Source: an uncultured Ruminiclostridium sp.
GTDB lineage: Bacteria; Bacillota; Clostridia; Oscillospirales; Ruminococcaceae
Assembly (NCBI GenBank): GCA_934462775.1
Contig: CAKSIR010000024.1
Coordinates: forward strand, 1 to 21,900
Length of the DNA stretch: 21,900 bases
Reading direction: 5' to 3'
The notes below the pieces were generated by a model. The model saw nothing but the letters and a program-made list of their open reading frames with translations, was not told where the DNA came from and made no database searches. Position numbers and translations under genes: made by a program. Numbering within the stretch: position 1 is the first letter of the stretch; the number at the start of each line of letters is the position of its first letter. This document shows, piece by piece, positions 1-6,874 of this stretch.

Positions 1-62
1 GTTTGCAAACTCTCGCATTGTCCGTGAGTTTCCGCCGTTTTCCTTCAAAGTCCGGATAGCGA

Positions 63-126
63 CTCTAACTCGAAATCGTTTGAGCCTTAATCGGTTCCGT
101 GGGTTCGAATCCCACCATCTCCGCCA
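63..126 (+). pseudogene. 3' fragment of tRNA-Ser (anticodon loop to CCA), probable attachment site
   Basis: The last part reads as a tRNA 3' half. It has a long serine-type variable arm (GAGCC at 82-86 pairing with GGTTC at 93-97), a T arm (GTGGG 99-103, loop TTCGAAT, CCCAC 111-115), the acceptor strand CATCTCC 116-122, discriminator G and an encoded CCA 124-126. CTCGAAA at 69-75 would be a Ser(CGA) anticodon loop. No D arm and no matching 5' acceptor strand (GGAGATG) can be found upstream. AGCGA 58-62 can pair with TCGTT 76-80, but that leaves a 13-nt loop, so a working tRNA is unlikely. A tRNA cut at the anticodon loop is the usual footprint of tyrosine-integrase insertion into a tRNA 3' end. 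The integrase itself is not in the window. Confidence 0.6.
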
Positions 127-131
127 AATTA

Positions 132-160
132 AAGAACCGCATTGCAGTGCGGTTCTTTTT
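132..160 (+). terminator. Rho-independent terminator behind the tRNA-Ser fragment
   Basis: A perfect 10-bp stem (132-141 with 148-157) and a 6-nt loop TTGCAG are followed by a T run to 160. It sits 5 nt after the tRNA CCA, as expected for the original tRNA-Ser terminator. On the minus strand the same hairpin ends in TTTAATTT, so it may also stop transcription of the convergent gene pair to its right. Confidence 0.8.
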
Positions 161-480
161 CATATTTTCTTTTTTGTTTTCGGAGCAGAAAGCTCAGGAT
201 AAATCTCCTCAAACAGCGCTTTCAAAAACTCCCTGTCGTCAGTCCTATCGCACAACAGCATTCCCTTCGCCCTGTCATACGGCGGTTCAAGAACAGCGTC
301 AGGCATAAGCCTTACGGCGCTTTTTACAGGCTTTATCAGCAGTCGGTCATCGCAGACATACGCTGCAATTCTGCCCTGATAGTAAATTATATATTCGCCC
401 ATCATCTGCTTGTAAACTATGCCGTCAAGGAGCGACAGCTGTTCAAGCACATAGTCGAGATACTCTTTTTTAGTTGGCAT
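160..480 (-). CDS. TfoX N-terminal domain protein
   Basis: This 106-aa cytoplasmic protein resembles the TfoX/Sxy N-terminal domain family. It has the typical opening of a helix (EYLDYVLEQL), then a KQMMGEY strand, YYQGRIAAYVCDDRLLIKP and a proline-rich segment. Full TfoX regulators carry a second, C-terminal domain that is absent here. Single-domain versions like this are common in Firmicutes and have no established role, so a competence function should not be assumed. The ATG is preceded by AAGGAG, and the gene starts only 9 nt after the lipoprotein stop, so the two are probably co-transcribed. The family call is by recognition of the pattern. Confidence 0.75.
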   Translation of the reverse strand: MPTKKEYLDYVLEQLSLLDGIVYKQMMGEYIIYYQGRIAAYVCDDRLLIKPVKSAVRLMPDAVLEPPYDRAKGMLLCDRTDDREFLKALFEEIYPELSAPKTKKKI

Positions 481-489
481 AGCCGCTCC

Positions 490-1455
490 TTAATATCCAA
501 ACTGGCTGTTTCCGAGGGACCATTCATCAGCCATCGCAGGACGCGGTCCGATTCCCACATAATATGCGTCCAAATCGGTAAACGAAATTCTCACATAATC
601 CCCGGCGTTCACCTTGAACATTATGTCGTCAAGCCCCTCCTCATTGCAGTAATCAACAAATTCCTGCGGTATTATATCACCCGCATAGTAAAAATCGGGC
701 GCGCCGAACGAGTGAAGAATTTCGTGAGCGTAGCTGGCAGTTTCTGTTATAAATTCGCCGCCGAATTTTACAAAAACATTGGTAAATTCAATGAAAAGAG
801 GGTAACTTTCGCTGTACGAAAGAGTCCACGACCTTACGTCGCAGGAATAATCGGTATTAAAAAAGTAGAAGAAAATAATATTATCCGCTTCATATCTGTT
901 TATCAGCCCAACCATATCGGTGCTTGTGTAGGCATAGTCGCTCTGCACGTCATACATATCGCTGTCAAAGCGCACCAGCGATTCATCAAAATCCGCCGTA
1001 TACATCAGGTCGGGATCCGACTTCCAGTCGCATACAAAAGATACGTCCGAGCCGTATTTTGCAGCATTCAGCCTCACCCATTCGGTTGCGGTATTCAGAT
1101 ATGTAAGCGTCTTTTCAATTGTTTCGCTATCAGCTTCGAAATCCCAGCTTGTAGTGGCGTCATTGACAAATATGGAAACAATGACTGTTGTTCCCTCCAG
1201 CTTTCCCGCTGTACCGTAGCTGCTGCTGAAGTCGGTAAAATAATAGCCATCGCTCACAGAATCTTCGCCTGCTTCGGGCTCTGCTGTGATTTCAGACACC
1301 GCTTCGGTTTCGTTATTATCGCTTGCATACTCGTAATTATCAGTTTCATCCCAAACAGAGTCGTAATATTCATCAAATTCATCCAAATCATCACAGGCGG
1401 AAAAGCTTACAACGGCAAGCGCGGACAAAATCAGCATGGAAATTATTTTTTTCAT
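490..1455 (-). CDS. Putative zinc metallopeptidase lipoprotein
   Basis: The 321-aa product begins with a lysine-led hydrophobic signal peptide ending in a lipobox (F18-S19-A20-C21), so it should be a surface lipoprotein. A strongly acidic, Asp/Glu-rich linker covers about residues 22-70. The key feature is HEILHSFGAPD at 244-254, a metzincin-type HExxHxxGxxD pattern with H244, E245, H248 and D254. Aspartate as third zinc ligand is known in snapalysin-type (M7) enzymes. The flanking sequence did not match a family I can name. The start is well supported by AGGAGGT at 1459-1465. TfoX follows 9 nt downstream. The substrate is unknown. The acidic linker suggests a domain held away from the membrane. 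Confidence 0.65.
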   Translation of the reverse strand: MKKIISMLILSALAVVSFSACDDLDEFDEYYDSVWDETDNYEYASDNNETEAVSEITAEPEAGEDSVSDGYYFTDFSSSYGTAGKLEGTTVIVSIFVNDATTSWDFEADSETIEKTLTYLNTATEWVRLNAAKYGSDVSFVCDWKSDPDLMYTADFDESLVRFDSDMYDVQSDYAYTSTDMVGLINRYEADNIIFFYFFNTDYSCDVRSWTLSYSESYPLFIEFTNVFVKFGGEFITETASYAHEILHSFGAPDFYYAGDIIPQEFVDYCNEEGLDDIMFKVNAGDYVRISFTDLDAYYVGIGPRPAMADEWSLGNSQFGY

Positions 1456-1497
1456 AAGACCTCCTGTTTATATTACTATTAAATTAAAAACAGTTAC

Positions 1498-1528
1498 AAA
1501 AAAAGCACCTGCAACGCAAGTGCTTTTT
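1498..1528 (-). terminator. Rho-independent terminator of the tRNA operon
   Basis: On the minus strand, AAAAAGCACTTGC pairs with GCAGGTGCTTTTT over 13 bp with one G-T pair and a GTT loop, and a T-rich tail continues to 1498. The stem begins at the last base of the Tyr CCA. Confidence 0.85.
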
Positions 1529-1612
1529 GGTGGGAGCGGGTGGATTCGGACCACCGAAGCGAAACGCAACAGATTTACAGTCTGCCCCCTTTGGCCACTC
1601 GGGAACACTCCC
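1528..1612 (-). tRNA. tRNA-Tyr(GTA), copy 1
   Basis: On the minus strand this is an 85-nt tRNA with acceptor GGGAGTG, a long class II variable arm, anticodon loop CTGTAAA (GTA) and an encoded CCA. It is the last gene of the tRNA operon and appears identical to the copy at 1751-1835. Confidence 0.95.
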
Positions 1613-1641
1613 ACATACACATATTGAATTAGGTAAAAAAA

Positions 1642-1717
1642 TGGAGCTGGTGGACGGACTCGAACCCCCGACCTGCTGATTACAAATCAGCTGCTCTACC
1701 AACTGAGCTACACCAGC
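1642..1717 (-). tRNA. tRNA-Thr(TGT), copy 1
   Basis: This 76-nt cloverleaf has acceptor GCTGGTG with CACCAGC, D arm GTAGCTCAGTTGGTAGAGC, anticodon loop TTTGTAA (TGT), discriminator T and an encoded CCA. It lies upstream of tRNA-Tyr copy 1 in the same transcript. Confidence 0.95.
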
Positions 1718-1750
1718 TTATACAAAGCTTTTATTAAGTTAAAATTTAAA

Positions 1751-1835
1751 TGGTGGGAGCGGGTGGATTCGGACCACCGAAGCGAAACGCAACAGATTTA
1801 CAGTCTGCCCCCTTTGGCCACTCGGGAACACTCCC
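1751..1835 (-). tRNA. tRNA-Tyr(GTA), copy 2
   Basis: By eye this is the same 85-nt sequence as the copy at 1528-1612, with anticodon loop CTGTAAA, a long variable arm and an encoded CCA. It belongs to the duplicated Thr-Tyr unit. Confidence 0.95.
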
Positions 1836-1864
1836 ACATACACATATTGAATTAGGTAAAAAAA

Positions 1865-1940
1865 TGGAGCTGGTGGACGGACTCGAACCCCCGACCTGCT
1901 GATTACAAATCAGCTGCTCTACCAACTGAGCTACACCAGC
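1865..1940 (-). tRNA. tRNA-Thr(TGT), copy 2
   Basis: By eye this is the same 76-nt sequence as the copy at 1642-1717, with anticodon TGT and an encoded CCA. It is separated from tRNA-Pro by only 8 nt. Confidence 0.95.
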
Positions 1941-1948
1941 TAATGTAA

Positions 1949-2025
1949 TGGTCGGGGCGACAGGACTCGAACCTGCGGCATCATGGTCCCAAACCATGCA
2001 CTCTACCAAACTGAGCTACGCCCCG
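1949..2025 (-). tRNA. tRNA-Pro(TGG)
   Basis: This 77-nt cloverleaf has acceptor CGGGGCG with CGCCCCG, anticodon loop TTTGGGA (TGG), T arm GCAGG-TTCGAGT-CCTGT, discriminator A and an encoded CCA. It is the first gene of the minus-strand tRNA operon, about 23 nt after the predicted start of the proximal promoter. Confidence 0.95.
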
Positions 2026-2054
2026 ACTTTACCGCGCCATCTGACAGCTTTTAT

Positions 2055-2083
2055 ATTATACACCATCAAAAAAGATTTGTCAA
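2055..2083 (-). promoter_or_regulatory. Promoter P1 of the tRNA operon
   Basis: On the minus strand, TTGACA (2083-2078) and TATAAT (2060-2055) are both exact consensus boxes separated by exactly 17 nt. The predicted start near 2048 is about 23 nt before tRNA-Pro. Confidence 0.85.
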
Positions 2084-2119
2084 TACTTTTTTTCGATTTT
2101 CTTCAACTTTTTTTGATTT

Positions 2120-2137
2120 ATTGTTCTGTTGAACAAT
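2120..2137. repeat. Inverted repeat between tandem tRNA promoters
   Basis: ATTGTTC (2120-2126), loop TGTT, then GAACAAT (2131-2137) form a 7-bp palindrome. It lies between the start of the distal promoter P2 and the -35 box of P1. It could be an operator or a small hairpin in the longer leader; nothing decides between these. Confidence 0.4.
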
Positions 2138-2159
2138 GCTGTCCGAATTTGACTTGACA

Positions 2160-2188
2160 ATTATATCATACCGTTTCAAGTATGTCAA
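2160..2188 (-). promoter_or_regulatory. Promoter P2 of the tRNA operon
   Basis: On the minus strand, TTGACA (2188-2183) and TATAAT (2165-2160) are a second pair of exact consensus boxes with a 17-nt spacer, 105 bp upstream of P1. Tandem strong promoters are typical of stable-RNA operons. Confidence 0.75.
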
Positions 2189-2272
2189 TACCTGCCCGAT
2201 AATTTCTTAATACTTTTATACCTTATAAATACACAAAAAATTTGCAGCTTCAAAAAAATTTGTCAATTACTG

Positions 2273-2301
2273 TTTACAAATCAGCTGTTTTGTGCTATTA
2301 T
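2273..2301 (+). promoter_or_regulatory. nifJ promoter
   Basis: TTTACA (2273-2278) and TATTAT (2296-2301) each match consensus in five of six positions, with a 17-nt spacer. The predicted start near 2308 gives a leader of about 55 nt that ends in AAAGGAGG at 2347-2354. Confidence 0.7.
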
Positions 2302-2363
2302 TATCTCAACAGCATGAATTCATTATTTTGAGTATTTATGCAAAATAAAGGAGGAAGATTCCA

Positions 2364-5300
2364 ATGGCAAGAAAAAAACTTACAATGGATGGTAACAACG
2401 CTGCCGGTCACGTGTCCTACGCGTTCACTGACTTAGCTGCGATTTACCCGATTACACCGTCATCAGTTATGGCTGAAGTAACTGATTCATGGGCTACTGC
2501 CGGAAGAAAGAACATTTTCGGTCAGGAAGTTAAGGTTGTAGAAATGCAGTCAGAAGCAGGTGCAGCAGGCGCTGTTCACGGCTCACTGTCAGCAGGCGCT
2601 CTCACAACTACCTACACAGCATCTCAGGGCTTACTTCTGATGATCCCTAATATGTACAAGATCGCCGGCGAGCTTTTACCGAGCGTTATGCACGTTTCCG
2701 CTCGTGCTCTTGCTACACACGCACTTTCAATTTTCGGCGACCACAGCGATATTTATGCTTGTCGTCAGACAGGTTACGCAATGCTCTGCTCCACAAACCC
2801 GCAGGAAGTTATGGACTTAGGCGCAGTTGCTCACCTTTCAACAATCAAGGGCCGCGTACCGTTCTTACACTTCTTCGACGGTTTCAGAACATCTCACGAA
2901 ATCCAGAAGATTGAGGTTTGGGACTACGACACACTTGCTAAGATGGTTGATATGGACGCAGTTCAGGCATTCCGTGACAGAGCTTTAAATCCTGAAAAGC
3001 CTGTTCTCCACGGCACAGCTCAGAACCCTGATATTTTCTTCCAGGCAAGAGAAGCTTCTAACTCTTACTACAACGCTATTCCTGAAGTTGTTACAGAGTA
3101 CATGAACAAGGTCAACGCTGAAATCGGTACAGATTATAAGCTGTTCAACTACTACGGCGCTCCAGACGCTGAACAGGTTATCGTTGCAATGGGTTCAGTA
3201 AACGACACAATCGAAGAAACAATCGACTATATGCTCAAGCAGGGCAAGAAGGTTGGTCTTGTTAAGGTTAGACTGTACAGACCGTTCTGCACATCTGCTT
3301 TCGTTGACGCTATCCCATCGACAGTTAAGAAGATTACAGTTCTTGACAGAACTAAGGAACCTGGCTCAATCGGCGAACCGTTATATCTGGATGTTGTAGC
3401 TGCATTAAAGCAGGAAGGCAAGTTCCAGGATGTTCCTGTATTCACAGGCCGTTACGGTTTAGGTTCAAAGGACTGCAACCCTGCACAGATCCTTGCAGTT
3501 TACAAGAACGAAACAAAGCCAAGATTCACAATCGGTATCGAAGACGATGTAACAGGTCTTTCACTTCCTATCGAAGAGAATCCTAACACAGCTCCTGAAG
3601 GCACAACCTGCTGCAAGTTCTGGGGTCTTGGTTCTGACGGTACAGTCGGTGCTAACAAGAACTCTATCAAGATCATCGGCGACCATACAGATATGTACGC
3701 TCAGGCTTACTTTGCATACGACTCCAAGAAGTCCGGCGGTGTTACAATTTCTCACTTACGTTTCGGTAAGTCGCCAATCAAGTCAACGTACTTTGTAAAC
3801 AAGGCAAACTTTGTTGCCTGTCATAACCCATCATACATTGACAAGTATGACATGGTTGAAGACGTAATTCCGGGCGGCTCGTTCTTACTGAACTGCCAGT
3901 GGACAGTTGACGAGCTTGACGAAAAGCTCCCTGCTCCTGTAAAGGCTTACATTGCTAAGAACAACATCAACTTCTACATCATCGACGCTATCAGCGTTGC
4001 TAAGGAAATCGGTCTTGGCAACAAGACAAACACAATCCTCCAGTCCGCATTCTTCTCAATTGCTAACATCATTCCTGCCGACCAGGCTGTTGAATACATG
4101 AAGCAGGCTGCTTACAAGTCATTCGCTAAGAAGGGCGACGACATCGTAAACATGAACTACAAGGCAATCGAAATGGGCGCAGGCAAGGTTGTTAAGGTTG
4201 ACGTTCCTGCTGAATGGGCTAACTGCACAGGCGAATTACCTGTACACGTTGCAACAGGCGACAGAAAGGATCTTGTTGACTATGTAAACAAGATTCAGAT
4301 TCCTGTAAACGCTCAGAGAGGCGACAAGCTTCCGGTTTCTACATTCGTTGGCATGGCTGACGGTACATTCCCACAGGGTTCTGCCGCTTACGAAAAGCGC
4401 GGTATCGCTGTTGACGTTCCTGAGTGGGATGTTACAAAGTGTATCCAGTGCAACCAGTGCTCAATGGTATGTCCGCACGCTGTTATCCGTCCGGTAATCC
4501 TCAACGCTGACGAAGCTGCTAAGGCTCCTGCAAGCATGAAGACAAAGGACGCAACAGGTCTGCCCGGCTACAAGTACGGCATGACAGTTTCCGTTCTGGA
4601 CTGCACAGGCTGCGGCGTTTGCGCTCAGGTCTGCCCGGCTAAGGAAAAGGCTCTCGTTATGAAGTCGCTCGACTCTCAGATGGCTGAACAGGAAGGCTTT
4701 GCTTACGGTCTTACAGTTTCCGATAAGCCTGAGGTTCACGAGAAGTTCAAGGAAACAACAGTTAAGGGTTCACAGTTCAAGCAGCCGCTGCTCGAATTCT
4801 CCGGCGCTTGCGCAGGCTGCGGTGAAACTCCTTATGCTAAGTTAATCACACAGCTCTTCGGTGACAGAATGTACATTGCTAACGCAACAGGCTGTTCTTC
4901 AATCTGGGGCGGTTCTGCACCATCAACTCCATACACAGTAAACAAGGAAGGTCACGGTCCTGCTTGGGCTAACTCCCTGTTCGAAGATAACGCAGAATTT
5001 GGTCTTGGTATGTTCCTTGCTCAGGATACACTCCGCGGCAGAGCACAGTCCAAGTTAAAGGTTCTTGCTGAAAACGCAGGCGACGAGCTTAAGGCTAAGA
5101 TCGACGCTTACTTCGAAACAGCTAACGACGGCAAGACAAACAGCGCAGCTGCTAAGGCTGTTATCGACGCTATCGAGGCTTGCCCATGCGAAAGCGCTGA
5201 AAAGGCTGAAGTCCTCAAGCTCAAGAGCTATCTGTCCAAGAAGTCCAACTGGATCTTCGGCGGCGACGGCTGGGCATACGACATCGGTTACGGCGGTGTT

Positions 5301-5903
5301 GACCATGTACTTGCTTCCGGCAAGAACGTAAACATCTTCGTATTCGATACAGAAGTTTACTCCAACACAGGCGGACAGGCTTCCAAGGCTACAAACATCG
5401 GCGCTGTTGCACAGTTCGCAGCAGGCGGCAAGGATGTTAAGAAGAAGGATCTTGCAGGCATCGCTATGAAGTACGGTTATGTATATGTTGCTCAGATTTC
5501 TATGGGCGCAGACATGAACCAGTGCATCAAGGCAATTGCAGAAGCTGAAGCTTACGATGGTCCATCCTTAATCATCGCTTACGCTCCATGTATCAACCAC
5601 GGTATCAAGGGCGGCTTAACAATCGCTCAGAAGGTTGAAAAGGAAGCTGTACAGGCAGGTTACTGGCATCTGTTCAGATTCAACCCTGCTGCTCCTGAGG
5701 GAACAAACCCATTCACATTAGACAGCAAGGCTCCAACAGGCGATTACAAGGAATTCATGATGAGAGAAGTTCGTTACAACTCCCTCATGCGTGCTAACCC
5801 TGAAAGAGCAAATGTTCTGTTTGATAAGGCAGTTGCAAACTCCAAGAAGAAGTATGAAGACCTCTGCGGCTTAGTTGAATACTACGCTAAGGAAAACGCA
5901 TAA
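2364..5903 (+). CDS. nifJ: Pyruvate:ferredoxin (flavodoxin) oxidoreductase
   Basis: This full-length single-chain PFOR (1179 aa) oxidises pyruvate with CoA to acetyl-CoA and CO2 and passes the electrons to ferredoxin; it is the central fermentation enzyme of anaerobes. Visible in order are the POR N-terminal domain with YPITPSS (28-34), the gamma and EKR region (YEKRG before the clusters), two ferredoxin-type CxxCxxCxxxCP motifs (C693/C696/C699/C703 and C747/C750/C753/C757), the proximal cluster cysteines (C816, C819, C844 and probably C1076), and the thiamine diphosphate site GDGW at 967-970 followed by EVYSNTGGQ. The start has AAAGGAGG 9 nt upstream. Codon use is narrow (AAG, AAC, GCT, ACA, CTT), unlike the glycan genes, which points to very high expression. 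It has its own promoter and terminator, so it is a monocistronic unit. Confidence 0.98.
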   Translation: MARKKLTMDGNNAAGHVSYAFTDLAAIYPITPSSVMAEVTDSWATAGRKNIFGQEVKVVEMQSEAGAAGAVHGSLSAGALTTTYTASQGLLLMIPNMYKIAGELLPSVMHVSARALATHALSIFGDHSDIYACRQTGYAMLCSTNPQEVMDLGAVAHLSTIKGRVPFLHFFDGFRTSHEIQKIEVWDYDTLAKMVDMDAVQAFRDRALNPEKPVLHGTAQNPDIFFQAREASNSYYNAIPEVVTEYMNKVNAEIGTDYKLFNYYGAPDAEQVIVAMGSVNDTIEETIDYMLKQGKKVGLVKVRLYRPFCTSAFVDAIPSTVKKITVLDRTKEPGSIGEPLYLDVVAALKQEGKFQDVPVFTGRYGLGSKDCNPAQILAVYKNETKPRFTIGIEDDVTGLSLPIEENPNTAPEGTTCCKFWGLGSDGTVGANKNSIKIIGDHTDMYAQAYFAYDSKKSGGVTISHLRFGKSPIKSTYFVNKANFVACHNPSYIDKYDMVEDVIPGGSFLLNCQWTVDELDEKLPAPVKAYIAKNNINFYIIDAISVAKEIGLGNKTNTILQSAFFSIANIIPADQAVEYMKQAAYKSFAKKGDDIVNMNYKAIEMGAGKVVKVDVPAEWANCTGELPVHVATGDRKDLVDYVNKIQIPVNAQRGDKLPVSTFVGMADGTFPQGSAAYEKRGIAVDVPEWDVTKCIQCNQCSMVCPHAVIRPVILNADEAAKAPASMKTKDATGLPGYKYGMTVSVLDCTGCGVCAQVCPAKEKALVMKSLDSQMAEQEGFAYGLTVSDKPEVHEKFKETTVKGSQFKQPLLEFSGACAGCGETPYAKLITQLFGDRMYIANATGCSSIWGGSAPSTPYTVNKEGHGPAWANSLFEDNAEFGLGMFLAQDTLRGRAQSKLKVLAENAGDELKAKIDAYFETANDGKTNSAAAKAVIDAIEACPCESAEKAEVLKLKSYLSKKSNWIFGGDGWAYDIGYGGVDHVLASGKNVNIFVFDTEVYSNTGGQASKATNIGAVAQFAAGGKDVKKKDLAGIAMKYGYVYVAQISMGADMNQCIKAIAEAEAYDGPSLIIAYAPCINHGIKGGLTIAQKVEKEAVQAGYWHLFRFNPAAPEGTNPFTLDSKAPTGDYKEFMMREVRYNSLMRANPERANVLFDKAVANSKKKYEDLCGLVEYYAKENA

Positions 5904-5913
5904 TTAACAATAG

Positions 5914-5948
5914 AAAAAGGCGGAATTAAGTTCCGCCTTTTTCTTTTT
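5914..5948 (+). terminator. nifJ terminator
   Basis: AAAAAGGCGGAA (5914-5925) pairs with TTCCGCCTTTTT (5931-5942) around a 5-nt loop, 10 nt after the nifJ stop and with T-rich sequence following. The A-run on the left side makes it usable from the minus strand as well, where it would end the LOG gene. Confidence 0.9.
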
Positions 5949-5959
5949 ATGAAGTTTTT

Positions 5960-6514
5960 TCATTGCATTATGCCGGAATGCTGCTTCAAAATAATTCTTT
6001 TGATTTCATCTAAATCATCTGCAAAGTATATTCCCTGCTGTCTTTCTTCGGACGAAAGCCCCTTTTCAATCATGTGAACAAGCAGCGTTCTCAGACCTTC
6101 GTAGTATCCGTTCAGATTGTACAGAATACACGGTGCGTTAATGTGTTTCAAGGACACCATAGACATGACCTCTGCAATTTCCTCAAGGGTTCCCGTGCCG
6201 CCGGGAAAAGCAATAAACGCATCTCCGAGTTCAATCATTTTCGTCTTTCGTTCAGCCATATTTTTAGTGACAATAAGCTCGGTCAGCCCCTCTAACTGGA
6301 ACTCCTGCTCAATAAAAAACTGCGGTTCAACGCCTGTAACTTCTCCGCCTGCATTGAGTACGCTTTTTGCAAGTATTCCCATCAATCCCGTTTTGGAGCC
6401 GCCGTACACAAGCCGATTTCCGCTTTCGCCAATCCATGTGCCAAGCTCTCTCACCGCATTGGCAAGCGCAGGCTCGTTGCCGTCGTTTGCGCCAAGATAA
6501 ACTGTAATATTCAT
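5960..6514 (-). CDS. LOG-family protein (TIGR00730), putative nucleoside monophosphate phosphoribohydrolase
   Basis: The 184-aa product has the Rossmann-like fold pattern of the LOG family: VYLGANDG near the N-terminus, LVYGGSKTGLMG, and the diagnostic PGGTGTLEE (P104 to E112) used to bind the nucleotide phosphate. Plant and bacterial LOG enzymes split cytokinin riboside monophosphates or related nucleotides into base and ribose phosphate. The bacterial role is usually unknown. Length is normal for the family. The start follows GGAAAGGG and lies about 20 nt after a consensus promoter, so it is transcribed alone. It converges with nifJ and probably shares the bidirectional terminator. Confidence 0.9.
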   Translation of the reverse strand: MNITVYLGANDGNEPALANAVRELGTWIGESGNRLVYGGSKTGLMGILAKSVLNAGGEVTGVEPQFFIEQEFQLEGLTELIVTKNMAERKTKMIELGDAFIAFPGGTGTLEEIAEVMSMVSLKHINAPCILYNLNGYYEGLRTLLVHMIEKGLSSEERQQGIYFADDLDEIKRIILKQHSGIMQ

Positions 6515-6541
6515 AAAATCCCTTTCCGTTCATTTTTCTAT

Positions 6542-6570
6542 ATTATACTTCTATCCCTTGTTTTTGTCAA
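6542..6570 (-). promoter_or_regulatory. LOG gene promoter
   Basis: On the minus strand, TTGACA (6570-6565) and TATAAT (6547-6542) are exact consensus boxes with a 17-nt spacer, giving a predicted start near 6535 and a leader of about 20 nt. Confidence 0.85.
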
Positions 6571-6717
6571 TTTGATAACAAGAGTTAAATTGCTGACGGC
6601 AGCGTTTCTAATTACTCGGCTGCATTTATCAGATTTTCAACCCCTTTTTCATGATTGCCCGCATAGACTTTTTATCAATGTATGACAGTACAAAAAACCG
6701 CTTAATAAACGCATATT

Positions 6718-6735
6718 TTCGTTAAATCCAACGAA
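6718..6735. repeat. Inverted repeat upstream of the glycan operon promoter
   Basis: TTCGTT, spacer AAATCC and AACGAA form 6-bp arms about 20 bp upstream of the -35 box, a plausible activator or repressor site. No protein partner can be named. Confidence 0.35.
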
Positions 6736-6754
6736 TAAATCTAATGTCAAAACA

Positions 6755-6783
6755 TTGACAAAATTTTTGTTTAATGATAGAAT
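6755..6783 (+). promoter_or_regulatory. Promoter of the glycan operon
   Basis: TTGACA (6755-6760) and TAGAAT (6778-6783) are separated by 17 nt, with a predicted start near 6790. The -35 box is half of a palindrome, TGTCAA-AACA-TTGACA (6745-6760), which could also be an operator. No equally good promoter was seen before the later genes, so it may drive the cluster up to 17582. Confidence 0.8.
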
Positions 6784-6798
6784 ATAATTGTTTTACAA

Positions 6799-6854
6799 AT
6801 AACGGAAACGTTATAGTTATAATCCTACAAGGGCTGTTTCTGAAATTGCAGGAT
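6799..6854 (+). promoter_or_regulatory. Paired leader segments upstream of glf
   Basis: ATAACG (6799-6804), a GAAA tetraloop and CGTTAT (6809-6814) make a 6-bp hairpin near the 5' end of the predicted transcript. A second, weaker pairing joins ATCCTACAA (6822-6830) and TTGCAGGAT (6846-6854), with one mismatch. The ribosome binding site AAAGGAG follows at 6864-6870. It does not match a riboswitch class I can recognise. A structured leader acting on the operon is inference. Confidence 0.35.
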
Positions 6855-6874
6855 ATGCCGCCGAAAGGAGAAAA

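Larger units (their letters stand above)
1528..1941. repeat. Tandem duplication of a 191-bp Thr-Tyr tRNA unit
   Basis: Positions 1528-1718 and 1751-1941 appear identical, including the non-coding spacer between the two tRNAs, with a period of 223 bp. The 32 bp between the copies are AT-rich and not repeated. An identical spacer means the duplication is recent or is kept uniform by gene conversion. Confidence 0.9.
2026..2363. other. Divergent intergenic region between tRNA operon and nifJ
   Basis: This 338-bp AT-rich stretch has no credible coding sequence. It holds two minus-strand promoters for the tRNAs, a 7-bp palindrome between them and the plus-strand nifJ promoter with its leader. Confidence 0.8.
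6515..6874. other. Divergent intergenic region between LOG gene and glycan operon
   Basis: This 360-bp stretch has no credible gene. It contains the LOG promoter, an inverted repeat (TTCGTT 6718-6723 with AACGAA 6730-6735), the glycan operon promoter with a palindrome on its -35 box, and a leader of about 85 nt with paired segments. Confidence 0.75.

Noticed and set aside
1..126. 3' end of tmRNA (ssrA)
   Set aside because: The tail CATCTCC-G-CCA with a serine-type variable arm fits tRNA-Ser. tmRNA ends in CTCC-A-CCA and lacks that variable arm.
142..1482. 446-codon plus-strand open frame
   Set aside because: It is antisense to the lipoprotein and TfoX genes, has no ribosome binding site, and its translation has no family features. 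The minus-strand genes have signal peptide, motifs and good start sites.
1470..1499. Promoter for the metallopeptidase lipoprotein gene (TTGTAA-18-TAATAT, minus strand)
   Set aside because: The predicted start would fall inside the ribosome binding site at 1459-1465, so this pair cannot be a working promoter for the gene.
1528..1941. CRISPR-like or phage repeat
   Set aside because: The repeated sequence is fully explained by two Thr-Tyr tRNA pairs with cloverleaf structure.
6822..6854. Known riboswitch in the glf leader
   Set aside because: The paired segments do not show conserved cores of c-di-GMP, ydaO or other classes I know, so it is reported only as an unassigned leader.
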